A program made the translations under genes and the position numbers. A stretch of 5,706 bases of DNA, taken from Verrucomicrobiota bacterium (lineage in GTDB: Bacteria > Verrucomicrobiota > Verrucomicrobiia > Verrucomicrobiales > DEV007). The notes under the pieces were generated by a model, which did no database searches, had not been told where the DNA came from, and saw nothing but the letters and a program-made list of their open reading frames with translations. Each line of letters starts with the position of its first letter. Within the stretch, counting starts at the first letter, position 1. The stretch is from the NCBI GenBank assembly GCA_013152075.1, contig JAADHD010000126.1, positions 1 through 5,706 of the forward strand, read 5' to 3'. Positions 1 through 5,530 of the stretch are shown here, piece after piece.

Positions 1-28
1 AATCAAATGTCCGGCCGGACATTTGATT
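1..28. repeat. Perfect 28-bp palindrome
   Basis: Bases 1-14 (AATCAAATGTCCGG) are the exact reverse complement of bases 15-28, with no spacer. As RNA or single-stranded DNA it would form a 12-bp stem closed by a GGCC loop. No T-run follows, so it does not look like an intrinsic terminator. It could be a dimeric-protein operator, the end of a repeat element or a recombination site. It begins at base 1, so its left boundary cannot be seen and the palindrome may be the core of a longer one. Confidence 0.85.
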
Positions 29-130
29 GTCGCACCTTAGGGGTAATAAATTCCGGTTTTTGCGGGAAAAGAGGGGCCTGGAGATGTTTCGCTTGCTTCA
101 TTTCCTTAGCCTGACGCGTATGCGCGGCCG

Positions 131-337
131 CGGGACGAATAAGAGAAGGGAGAGAGATTGAATATGGGGAACGCAGTAGGGGGGGAGATGTTGCAAAACC
201 CTGAATTATAATTAAGCGTTTGGAAATTATTTCTTTAAAACAAAAAATCCTTCTTTTTCTTTCTCCCATTCGCGTTTATTAGCGTCCATCGTGACTCGCC
301 ATAGCTATTTTAGCGACGGCAGTTCGCGGTTCTCTTA
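131..337. mobile_element. MITE-like intergenic repeat, copy 1 (upstream of wbpA)
   Basis: This stretch is homologous to the spacer upstream of wbpE. The segment 214-289 aligns without gaps to 3762-3837 at about 65 of 76 bases, and CGGGACGAATAAGAG at 131-145 recurs at 3670-3684. The right end reads GCGTCCAT, then a 33-nt insert, then TTCGCGGTTCTC (323-334), which is the terminal sequence found at the right ends of the other two copies. The matching left terminus is not intact; only a degraded GC-rich stretch with a CGCGGCCGCG palindrome (123-132) lies where it should be. It encodes no protein I can support. The element ends 16 bp before the wbpA ATG and so supplies most of that gene's upstream region. 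Confidence 0.7.
290..322. repeat. Short hairpin insert inside the terminal repeat of copy 1
   Basis: In the uninterrupted copies the terminal repeat reads CCATTCGCGG. Here 33 nt lie between CCAT and TTCGCGG, with one T gained at the junction. The insert is an imperfect hairpin: on the minus strand CTGCCGTCGCTA pairs with TAGCTATGGCGAG around an AAA loop, with one mismatch and one bulge. A related 29-nt insert occupies the same junction in copy 3 (3619-3647, opposite orientation). Their starts are similar when read in the same direction (CGTGACTCGCC here, CTTGACCGCC there). Confidence 0.7.
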
Positions 338-350
338 TAGTTTATTTATA

Positions 351-1670
351 ATGTCATCTATACAGGATAAAATTTCATCTGGCGAGGCAGTGGTTACTGT
401 TGTGGGTATGGGTTATGTTGGCCTGCCTCTGGCATTAAATTTTGCGAAGGCTGGTCTGCAGACTTTTGGTTTGGATATTGACCCGGGCAAGGTGGAAACG
501 CTCAATCGCGGGGAGAGTTATATTGAGCACATTGACGCTACAAGAATTGCGGCGGTCCGTGAGGGCGGCAATTTTGAAGCGACGACGGATTTTTCCTGCG
601 TGGAAAAGAGCGATGCTATTGTCATATGTGTACCGACTCCCTTGACGAAACATCATGAGCCGGATTTGAGTTATGTGGTCAGCACGGTGGAATCGATCGT
701 ACCGCATTTGAAAGCTGGGCAGTTGGTCAGTCTCGAAAGCACGACCTATCCCGGCACAACCGATGAAGAATTGTTGCCTCGAATTGAAGCCAAAGGATTA
801 AAAGTAGGAGAAGACGTTTACCTTGTCTTTTCACCAGAGCGTGAAGATCCGGGCAATCCTGACTTTACTAATACGACTATTCCAAAAGTGATTGGTGGAA
901 CGACTCCGACCTGCCTAGAAGTAGGGTGTGCACTCTATGAAAAAGTTTGTGACCAAGTGGTTCCTCTTAGCTCGACGAGGGCGGCCGAGTTCACCAAGTT
1001 ACTGGAAAATATTTATCGTTCGGTCAATATCGGCTTGGTCAATGAAATGAAAATCGTAGCCGAGGCTATGAATGTCGACATTTGGGAGGTCATTCGAGCA
1101 GCAGCGACCAAGCCCTTCGGCTTTACTCCTTTTTATCCCGGGCCGGGCTTAGGTGGGCACTGTATTCCTATTGATCCGTTTTATCTGACTTGGAAGGCGA
1201 AGGAATATAATATCCACACGCGCTTTATCGAACTGGCTGGAGAAATCAATGAATCCATGCCGCAGTATGTGGTGCATCGGGTGAGTGAAAAGCTCAACGA
1301 GCAAAGCAAAGCATTGCGCGGCAGCCGAGTGCTAATCATGGGGCTGGCTTACAAATCCAATGTTGATGATGTGCGGGAATCGGCCAGTTTTAAATTGATG
1401 GATTTGCTCGCAGATCAAGGAGTGGAGGTCGATTATTTTGACCCCCATGTGTCGGCTGTTCCGCCGACCCGCGAACACGCTCGCTGGACTGGGCAAAAAT
1501 CGATTGAGTGGGAACAGGATAGGGTTTCGAGCTATGACTGTGTGTTAATTGCCACCGCCCATGATAAATACAATCTGGATGAGACCGTCGCTTGGTGTGA
1601 GACCATCGTGGATACGCGCAATGTCTTCGGTGATCGGGAAATGAAACCCGGCCAACTCACTAAAGCGTGA
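351..1670 (+). CDS. wbpA: UDP-N-acetyl-D-glucosamine 6-dehydrogenase (WbpA/WecC family)
   Basis: This cytoplasmic enzyme oxidises C6 of UDP-GlcNAc to a carboxylate with two NAD+, giving UDP-GlcNAcA. The 439-residue length is normal for the family. The N-terminal Rossmann fold shows GMGYVG (19-24). The central part has SLESTTYPGTT (127-137), SPEREDPGN (161-169) and EFTKLLEN (213-220, K216). GPGLGGHCIP (264-273) holds the catalytic cysteine C271. The C-terminal UDP-binding domain begins near 322 and includes GLAYKSNVDDVRES (331-344). SPEREDPGN favours the WbpA branch over UDP-glucose dehydrogenases, and the wbpB/D/E neighbours agree. A GTG at 291 would add 20 residues, but that extension lies inside a repeat element, so the ATG at 351 is chosen. 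No Shine-Dalgarno sequence precedes it. WecC-type UDP-ManNAc dehydrogenase is the main alternative, less likely here. Confidence 0.93.
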   Translation: MSSIQDKISSGEAVVTVVGMGYVGLPLALNFAKAGLQTFGLDIDPGKVETLNRGESYIEHIDATRIAAVREGGNFEATTDFSCVEKSDAIVICVPTPLTKHHEPDLSYVVSTVESIVPHLKAGQLVSLESTTYPGTTDEELLPRIEAKGLKVGEDVYLVFSPEREDPGNPDFTNTTIPKVIGGTTPTCLEVGCALYEKVCDQVVPLSSTRAAEFTKLLENIYRSVNIGLVNEMKIVAEAMNVDIWEVIRAAATKPFGFTPFYPGPGLGGHCIPIDPFYLTWKAKEYNIHTRFIELAGEINESMPQYVVHRVSEKLNEQSKALRGSRVLIMGLAYKSNVDDVRESASFKLMDLLADQGVEVDYFDPHVSAVPPTREHARWTGQKSIEWEQDRVSSYDCVLIATAHDKYNLDETVAWCETIVDTRNVFGDREMKPGQLTKA

Positions 1671-1685
1671 GGAGGGAATGATTTT

Positions 1686-1712
1686 CCACGAAGGACACAA
1701 AGAAGCACGAAG
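1686..1712. repeat. CCACGAAG-type intergenic repeat, copy 1
   Basis: This 27-bp sequence starts 15 bp after the wbpA stop. It matches 5061-5087, just after the wbpE stop, at 23 of 27 bases and in the same orientation. Both begin CCACGAAG and end GCACGAAG, and the differences fall in the middle. It has no coding potential. I believe similar strings are common in verrucomicrobial intergenic DNA, but that is memory only. Confidence 0.6.
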
Positions 1713-1773
1713 CAAGAGAGTTGGGGAAGGGGATTGGAAAAGATATAATTTAGTAACCTTTGAGTATCCCATT

Positions 1774-1806
1774 CCTACAGCCTAAACACCTACAGACTAC
1801 AGACTA
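1774..1806. repeat. TACAG-based short tandem repeat before wbpB
   Basis: CCTACAG occurs at 1774-1780 and again at 1789-1795, a 15-bp period. TACAGAC is then repeated in exact tandem at 1791-1797 and 1798-1804, followed by TA. The tract ends 5 bp before the wbpB start codon and occupies the position where a ribosome binding site would normally sit. It is low-complexity and purely non-coding. Confidence 0.65.
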
Positions 1807-1811
1807 ATTAT

Positions 1812-2753
1812 ATGATAGCAGTTATTGGAGCAGGAAATTGGGGGCGCAATTTGGTGCGCACCTTTTCGGGAATGGACGCACTTTCGGCTGTTGCCGAGGC
1901 GAGTGACGAATTGCGGGCGAAGCTGGCGGAGGACTATCCTGATTTGAATCTCCACGCGGACTACGCGGAGTTATTGGACTCGGATGAAATCAAGGCGGTG
2001 GCGATTGCTACTCCGGCCCCAACTCATCATGCCGTGGCAAAAGCTTTTTTGGAAGCGGGAAAGGATGTGTTTGTCGAAAAACCCATGACGATGACTGCGG
2101 TGGAGGCGGAAGACCTTATCGAGATCGCAGATAAAAATGATCGTGTGTTGATGGTGGGGCATTTGCTGATGTATCAGCCTGCTATAGAAAAGATCAAAGA
2201 GCTTATCGATGAGAGAGCTGTGGGTGATGTGTTTACGATTCATCAGGATCGCAAAAAGCTGGGACGAGCGCGCAAAGTCGAGAATGTATTATGGAGTTTC
2301 GGAGTTCATGATGTGGCGGTATTACTACATCTTGTGGGAGATGCACCGATAAAAGTGGATGCCTTTGGTCACAGTGGACTGCAGCCCGAATTGGGAATTG
2401 AAGATGACGTGTATCTGCATCTGGGTTTTGCGAGTGGAGTTCAGGCGCATCTTCATAATTCCTGGCTGTGGCCGGAAAATCGTCGCTGTCTGACAATTGT
2501 CGGATCTGAAGGTGTGTTGGTTTACAATGAAATCGAGCAGACCGTTAAGCTTCATCGCCAGAGTATCGACTCCGAGACTCTGGACATTACTAACGAAGGC
2601 GAGGAAATTGTGCATGAGGGTGCCAAACAACCTTTAGAAATAGAATTGGCTCATTTTTTGAATTGCATTGAAACGCGTGAAATCCCTAAATCCGATGGGC
2701 GCTCCGGATTAGAGGTGATCCGAGTCCTCGAAAAAGCCAAGATCAAGGACTAG
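1812..2753 (+). CDS. wbpB: UDP-GlcNAcA 3-dehydrogenase, Gfo/Idh/MocA family (WbpB-like)
   Basis: This cytoplasmic NAD-dependent oxidoreductase oxidises C3 of UDP-GlcNAcA to the 3-keto sugar for the aminotransferase WbpE. In characterised relatives the NAD(H) stays bound and is recycled with 2-oxoglutarate. The 313 residues match the family. The N-terminal Rossmann fold begins at residue 2 with IGAGNWG (5-11), followed by AIATPAPTHH (64-73). The signature EKP (89-91) supplies the conserved lysine K90, and VGHLLMYQPA (115-124) follows. The C-terminal alpha/beta domain has GVHD (164-167), where H166 is the likely catalytic partner. The Rossmann strand starts directly at the ATG, which supports this start. 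No Shine-Dalgarno sequence is visible. Alone it could only be called a Gfo/Idh/MocA oxidoreductase; the specific name rests on its position between wbpA and wbpD/E. Confidence 0.87.
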   Translation: MIAVIGAGNWGRNLVRTFSGMDALSAVAEASDELRAKLAEDYPDLNLHADYAELLDSDEIKAVAIATPAPTHHAVAKAFLEAGKDVFVEKPMTMTAVEAEDLIEIADKNDRVLMVGHLLMYQPAIEKIKELIDERAVGDVFTIHQDRKKLGRARKVENVLWSFGVHDVAVLLHLVGDAPIKVDAFGHSGLQPELGIEDDVYLHLGFASGVQAHLHNSWLWPENRRCLTIVGSEGVLVYNEIEQTVKLHRQSIDSETLDITNEGEEIVHEGAKQPLEIELAHFLNCIETREIPKSDGRSGLEVIRVLEKAKIKD

Positions 2754-2755
2754 AT

Positions 2756-2946
2756 GAGAACCGCGAATGGACGCGAATTCACGCTAATAATAAGTGGAAA
2801 AAATTAGAGGCTATAAATAATTGAGGGAAAATCTGGGTATTTTTTTATTTTCTCGGATTTCTTGTTCAAAAGCTGTCTCACTTAAATCAAATTTCTTCTA
2901 ATATATTTTTCCTATTTGCGTCTATTAGTGTCCATTCGCGGTTCTC
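2756..2946. mobile_element. MITE-like element, copy 2 (between wbpB and wbpD)
   Basis: This is the clearest copy. It is bounded by a perfect 17-bp terminal inverted repeat: GAGAACCGCGAATGGAC at 2756-2772 and its exact reverse complement at 2930-2946. The similarity continues imperfectly inward: the left arm goes on to CACGCTAAT, and the right arm, read in reverse, to ACTAATAGACGCAAAT. The 191-bp element is AT-rich inside and has no ORF, as expected of a non-autonomous miniature element. No target-site duplication is obvious. It fills nearly the whole 205-bp spacer, from 2 bp after the wbpB stop to 12 bp before the wbpD ATG. Confidence 0.78.
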
Positions 2947-2958
2947 TTAGTTTTCCCC

Positions 2959-3597
2959 ATGTCTTTTCATCCAACAGCAGTGATCGATGACGGAGCCCTT
3001 ATTGGTGAGGGTACCAAAGTCTGGCATTTTGCTCATATATGTGATGGTGCCCAGATCGGTGAGCGATGCAGTTTTGGTCAAAATACCATGGTAGCGGGCG
3101 GGGTTCGTATCGGTGATAACGTCAAGGTGCAAAACAATGTGGCCATTTACACTGGCACTGAAATCGAAGACGACGTTTTTCTCGGGCCGTCCTGTGTGCT
3201 GACCAATGTTACTAACCCGCGATCACAGGTAGTCCGACGCGGGCTATATGAAAAAACACTCATCCGGCGTGGAGCGACGGTTGGAGCAAATGCCACGATT
3301 GTGTGTGGCATCACCCTGGGCCGTTACGCTTTCATTGCAGCTGGAGCTGTAGTGGCGAAGGATGTGCCTGACTACGGTCTGGTTCTTGGCGTGCCGGGCA
3401 AACTGGCAGGCTATATGAGCCGCCATGGACATCCATTGAAGTTTGGAGAGGGCAATCGCGCCACATGCCCTGAGTCAGGGTTTGTTTACGAGAAAAACGG
3501 TGAAAAAGTCCGTTGCCTCGACCTCGACGAAGAGCAGCCTCTGCCCGATGAGCTGAGTGAGGGCGCAAAAAGCTACGATGACTTCAAGGGAAAGTGA
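2959..3597 (+). CDS. wbpD: UDP-2-acetamido-3-amino-2,3-dideoxy-glucuronate N-acetyltransferase (WbpD-like, left-handed beta-helix)
   Basis: It transfers an acetyl group from acetyl-CoA to the 3-amino group made by WbpE, completing UDP-GlcNAc(3NAc)A. The 212-residue protein shows hexapeptide repeats typical of left-handed beta-helix acyltransferases (IGEGTK, IGERCS, IGDNVK, VGANAT, ITLGRYAFIAAGAVV) across about residues 7-135. These enzymes usually act as trimers. TNVTNPRS (82-89) is the conserved segment near the active site; N83 or N86 corresponds to the family's conserved asparagine. VLGVPGKLAGYMSRHG (142-157) ends the helix. The tail holds a C-x(n)-C pair (C170, C186), as in many WbpD homologues, then an acidic end. 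The ATG lies 12 bp beyond a repeat element and has no Shine-Dalgarno sequence. Other NeuD/WecD-type sugar acetyltransferases are possible by sequence, but the neighbours make WbpD the best reading. Confidence 0.88.
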   Translation: MSFHPTAVIDDGALIGEGTKVWHFAHICDGAQIGERCSFGQNTMVAGGVRIGDNVKVQNNVAIYTGTEIEDDVFLGPSCVLTNVTNPRSQVVRRGLYEKTLIRRGATVGANATIVCGITLGRYAFIAAGAVVAKDVPDYGLVLGVPGKLAGYMSRHGHPLKFGEGNRATCPESGFVYEKNGEKVRCLDLDEEQPLPDELSEGAKSYDDFKGK

Positions 3598-3618
3598 AGA
3601 AGGGGGATGAACCGCGAA

Positions 3619-3647
3619 CCTCCTATGCCAAGGCTTCGGCGGTCAAG
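3619..3647. repeat. Short hairpin insert inside the terminal repeat of copy 3
   Basis: A 29-nt segment interrupts AACCGCGAA|ATGGACGC at the same junction as the insert in copy 1. It contains GCCAAGGC, with flanking bases that pair imperfectly (CCTCCTATGCC with GGCTTCGGCGG, 8 of 11 positions). Only one A is gained at the junction, so any target duplication is at most a single base. Confidence 0.68.
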
Positions 3648-3658
3648 ATGGACGCTAA

Positions 3659-3674
3659 TCCCGCGACTGCGGGA
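3659..3674. repeat. Short perfect hairpin inside copy 3
   Basis: TCCCGC (3659-3664) pairs perfectly with GCGGGA (3669-3674) around a GACT loop. No T-run follows, so it is not a standard intrinsic terminator. The equivalent place in copy 1 holds a different GC-rich palindrome (CGCGGCCGCG, 123-132), which suggests that structure rather than exact sequence is kept here. Confidence 0.55.
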
Positions 3675-3865
3675 CGAATAAGAGGGGGTGGGGCTGAAAG
3701 AGGAGGGATGGGAAACACAGTAGTGGGGAAGCTGATGTCGGAAAATTCCATATTGTAAATAAAGTGTTCCAAATTTATTTCTGTAAAACAAAGAATCCTT
3801 CTTTTTCTTTTCCCTATTTGCGTTTATTAGCGTCCATTCGCGGTTCTCTATATTATTTTTAAATT

Positions 3866-5059
3866 ATGCCAGTACCATTACTCGACGTTAACGCTCAGAA
3901 TTTGCCGCTCGAAGACGAGCTGACAGCTGCTTTCACCGAAGTCCTGCATCACGGACGTTTTATCAACGGGCCGGAAGTGAAAGGACTCGAAGACGAAGTG
4001 GCTGCTTTTCTGAAATTGCCCCATGCCATCGGGGTGTCTTCGGGAACCGATGCTTTGCTGTTGGCTTTCATGGCCCTCGATTTTGGTCCGGGGGATGAGG
4101 TGCTCTGCCCGACCTTCACCTTTTTCGCTACGGCAGGCACGATTGCTCGCACGGGAGCGACACCAGTGTTCGTCGATTCCTGCCCGGTCAGTTTTAATAT
4201 CGACATCGAAGACGCCAAACGCAAGGTGACAGATAAAACCAAGGCTATCGTGCCGGTGCATCTGTTTGGACAAAGCGCCGACATGGACGCGGTGAATACA
4301 TTTGCGAAGGAGCACGAATTGCGCGTTGTCGAAGACGGTGCCCAGGCGATCGGAGCTGCGTATAAAGGGACTAGTTCCGGTGGGTTAAGCGATTTTGGAA
4401 CCTTTAGCTTTTTCCCCAGCAAAAACCTTGGTGGATTCGGTGATGGGGGAATGGTGGTTTGCAATGATCCTGAACTGGAAGAGAAGGCTCGCATCATGCG
4501 TATGCATGGAGGTAAACCGAAATATTATCACCATGTCGTGGGAGGTAATTTCCGACTCGACACGCTGCAGGCGGCACTGCTTTTGGTAAAATTGAAGCGC
4601 TATAAAGAATACACCGCTGCTCGTCAGGCGAACGCAGCCTATTACGGCGAAAAGCTCGACGAACTGCCTGGTGTTGTGACTGCCGATCTGGCGCATATGG
4701 GAAGCGCCGCTGCTCAAAATGAGTGGCTGGATGGTCAGGCGGCCAAATTGGTGTTGCCGATCATTATTCCAGAGAATACTCACATTTGGAACCAATACAC
4801 CCTGCGCGTAATCGGTGAAGGACAACGTGACGCCCTTCGTGAGCACTTGACCGGACTTGGCATTGGCAGTGAAATTTATTATCCACTGACCATGGATCAG
4901 CAGCCTTGTTTTCAGAGCCTGCCGGAAAGCTCACGAGCCCACTGTGGTGTTTCCCATCAACTTTCAGGCGAAGTGTTGAGCATTCCTGTATTCCCTGAGC
5001 TGAAGCCCGAACAACGTGATGAAGTAGTGGCGGCAATCGGAGGCTTTGTGGGAGGCTGA
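3866..5059 (+). CDS. wbpE: UDP-3-keto-GlcNAcA aminotransferase, DegT/DnrJ/EryC1 family (WbpE-like)
   Basis: This PLP-dependent cytoplasmic aminotransferase moves the amino group of glutamate to C3 of the keto sugar from WbpB. The 2-oxoglutarate released can serve WbpB's cofactor recycling. Visible family features are GRFINGPEV (30-38), SSGTDALLLA (58-67), the PLP-contacting EDGAQAIGA (156-164, D157) and FFPSKNLGGFGDGG (182-195) with the PLP-binding K186. NFRLDTLQAA (228-237), HIWNQYTLRV (306-315) and EIYYP (336-340) follow. At 397 residues it is longer than the roughly 360 usual for WbpE. The surplus lies mainly between about 270 and 300, just before the NQYT motif, and looks like a lineage-specific insertion. 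The ATG at 3866 gives a standard N-terminus (PLLDVNAQN). No Shine-Dalgarno sequence precedes it. Family membership is certain; the substrate is inferred from wbpA/B/D next door. Confidence 0.9.
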   Translation: MPVPLLDVNAQNLPLEDELTAAFTEVLHHGRFINGPEVKGLEDEVAAFLKLPHAIGVSSGTDALLLAFMALDFGPGDEVLCPTFTFFATAGTIARTGATPVFVDSCPVSFNIDIEDAKRKVTDKTKAIVPVHLFGQSADMDAVNTFAKEHELRVVEDGAQAIGAAYKGTSSGGLSDFGTFSFFPSKNLGGFGDGGMVVCNDPELEEKARIMRMHGGKPKYYHHVVGGNFRLDTLQAALLLVKLKRYKEYTAARQANAAYYGEKLDELPGVVTADLAHMGSAAAQNEWLDGQAAKLVLPIIIPENTHIWNQYTLRVIGEGQRDALREHLTGLGIGSEIYYPLTMDQQPCFQSLPESSRAHCGVSHQLSGEVLSIPVFPELKPEQRDEVVAAIGGFVGG

Positions 5060-5060
5060 T

Positions 5061-5087
5061 CCACGAAGTGCACTAAGATGCACGAAG
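5061..5087. repeat. CCACGAAG-type intergenic repeat, copy 2
   Basis: It starts one base after the wbpE stop and matches 1686-1712 at 23 of 27 bases. As after wbpA, it lies directly behind a stop codon in the same orientation. It has no terminator-like T-run and no coding potential. Confidence 0.6.
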
Positions 5088-5104
5088 GAAGAGGGATTCG
5101 GTAG

Positions 5105-5125
5105 GGATGAGCGGCTCGCTCGTCC
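5105..5125. repeat. Palindromic hairpin repeat downstream of wbpE
   Basis: GGATGAGCG (5105-5113) pairs with CGCTCGTCC (5117-5125) around a GCT loop; the only non-Watson-Crick pair is one T·G. GTGGGGGAG follows rather than a T-run, so it is not a canonical intrinsic terminator. It may still protect the 3' end of the operon mRNA. It resembles the short palindromic repeats scattered between genes in many bacteria. Confidence 0.55.
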
Positions 5126-5303
5126 GTGGGGGAGATGTGAGACGCGAAAGAAGAGGGGGATGAGCGCGAACTTATTTATACGATTTCACCCTCCACCTGT
5201 CTTTTTATTCAGTAGAGCGGATGTCTGCTTGCATGTGCGACTGCAGCGAAAATGATCATCTCACCGCGTATGAAATAGGGTAAATAATAGGGGAATACAG
5301 CAA
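5126..5303. other. Intergenic stretch with a degenerate repeat tip, otherwise featureless
   Basis: GGGGGATGAGCGCGAAC at 5155-5171 resembles GGGGGATGAACCGCGAAC at 3602-3619, the left edge of MITE-like copy 3, and is preceded by a similar purine-rich tract. It looks like a lone, decayed copy of the element's terminus. The rest (5172-5303) shows no gene, tRNA, clear promoter or terminator. An open frame crossing the wbpE stop (5046-5255) has no recognisable domain and is not called. Confidence 0.4.
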
Positions 5304-5530
5304 GGGTGGTGTGCCGATAATCACCCGAGCGCTCTCAAGAGGAATGTCGAATGTCTCGTCCCGCGATATGCGGGGTGACGACACGGAATCAGGCTAACAG
5401 GCGCAAAGCCGCCGACTCGATGGTAGCCTGTGGGCATCGCCCCAGGATAATGGGAAGCAAAAGTATCAAGCCCCAAAGGGGGCGGTGCTAATCCCAAGGC
5501 TTTAGAGCCGGTTGGTGGGCGAAACAAATT
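5304..5530 (+). ncRNA. Candidate structured RNA, HEARO/omega RNA-like, without a nuclease gene
   Basis: Several hairpins occur in order on the + strand. GGGTG (5304-5308) pairs with CACCC (5322-5326). TCGTC-CCGC (5356-5364) pairs with GCGG (5370-5373) and GACGA (5377-5381) around GATAT. CAGGCTA (5390-5396) pairs with TAGCCTG (5424-5430) and encloses GGCG-CAAAGC-CGCC (5400-5413). GGGC-ATC-GCCC (5432-5442), GCCCC-AAAG-GGGGC (5470-5483) and CCAAGGCT-TTAG-AGCC..TTGG (5494-5515) follow. Stem order, AGGATAATGGGAAGC (5444-5458) and the GGTGGGCGAAACAAAT end recall HEARO, the omega RNA of IscB/IsrB nucleases. This is recognition from memory, not a database hit. In known systems the guide is the flank 5' of the scaffold, here roughly 5285-5305, and the nuclease gene follows downstream. 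No such ORF is present. A group II intron fragment or another repeat-borne RNA is the alternative. Ends are approximate. Confidence 0.5.

Larger units (their letters stand above)
3609..3848. mobile_element. MITE-like element, copy 3 (between wbpD and wbpE)
   Basis: The left end is GAACCGCGAA (3609-3618), a 29-nt hairpin insert, then ATGGACGCTAAT (3648-3659). The right end is GTCCATTCGCGGTTCTC (3832-3848), the same 17-bp terminus as copy 2. Removing the insert restores inverted termini. The interior matches copy 1: CGGGACGAATAAGAG at 3670-3684 and the segment 3762-3837, including AATCCTTCTTTTTCTTT. It encodes no convincing protein. It occupies most of the 268-bp gap and stops 17 bp before the wbpE start codon. 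The next bases (TATATTATTTTT) are AT-rich and could serve as a -10-like box, but I see no well-spaced -35. Confidence 0.75.

Noticed and set aside
3..269. 88-residue open frame on the minus strand
   Set aside because: It runs through the repeat element, has a low-complexity composition and no recognisable domain.
291..350. Upstream GTG start extending wbpA by 20 residues
   Set aside because: The extension is encoded by the repeat element and its hairpin insert; the protein family begins near the ATG at 351.
2823..2854. Possible intrinsic terminator after wbpB
   Set aside because: The stem is AT-rich and weak, with a long loop, and the T-run lies inside the loop instead of after the stem.
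3818..3856. Sigma-70-like promoter before wbpE (TTGCGT and TATATT)
   Set aside because: The spacing between the two boxes is about 25 bp, too long for a standard promoter.
5046..5255. 69-residue plus-strand open frame overlapping the wbpE end
   Set aside because: It crosses repeats and a hairpin, is rich in Arg and has no family resemblance.
5287..5375. Cobalamin riboswitch (AGGGGAA and CCCGCGA strings)
   Set aside because: Order and spacing of the conserved boxes are wrong, and no downstream gene is present.
5390..5443. Cyclic-di-GMP-I riboswitch (CGCAAAGCC and GGTAGCC strings)
   Set aside because: The upstream GGCAAACC half and the closing stem are missing at the right distance, and no gene follows on the same strand.
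5311..5460. Group II intron 5' region (GTGTGCC start, CACGGAATC motif)
   Set aside because: Some short strings fit, but there is no domain V, no reverse transcriptase ORF, and the later hairpins do not match. Kept only as an alternative to the omega RNA reading.
5321..5527. 68-residue minus-strand open frame
   Set aside because: It lies opposite the structured RNA candidate and its sequence follows from the GC-rich stems; no domain is visible.
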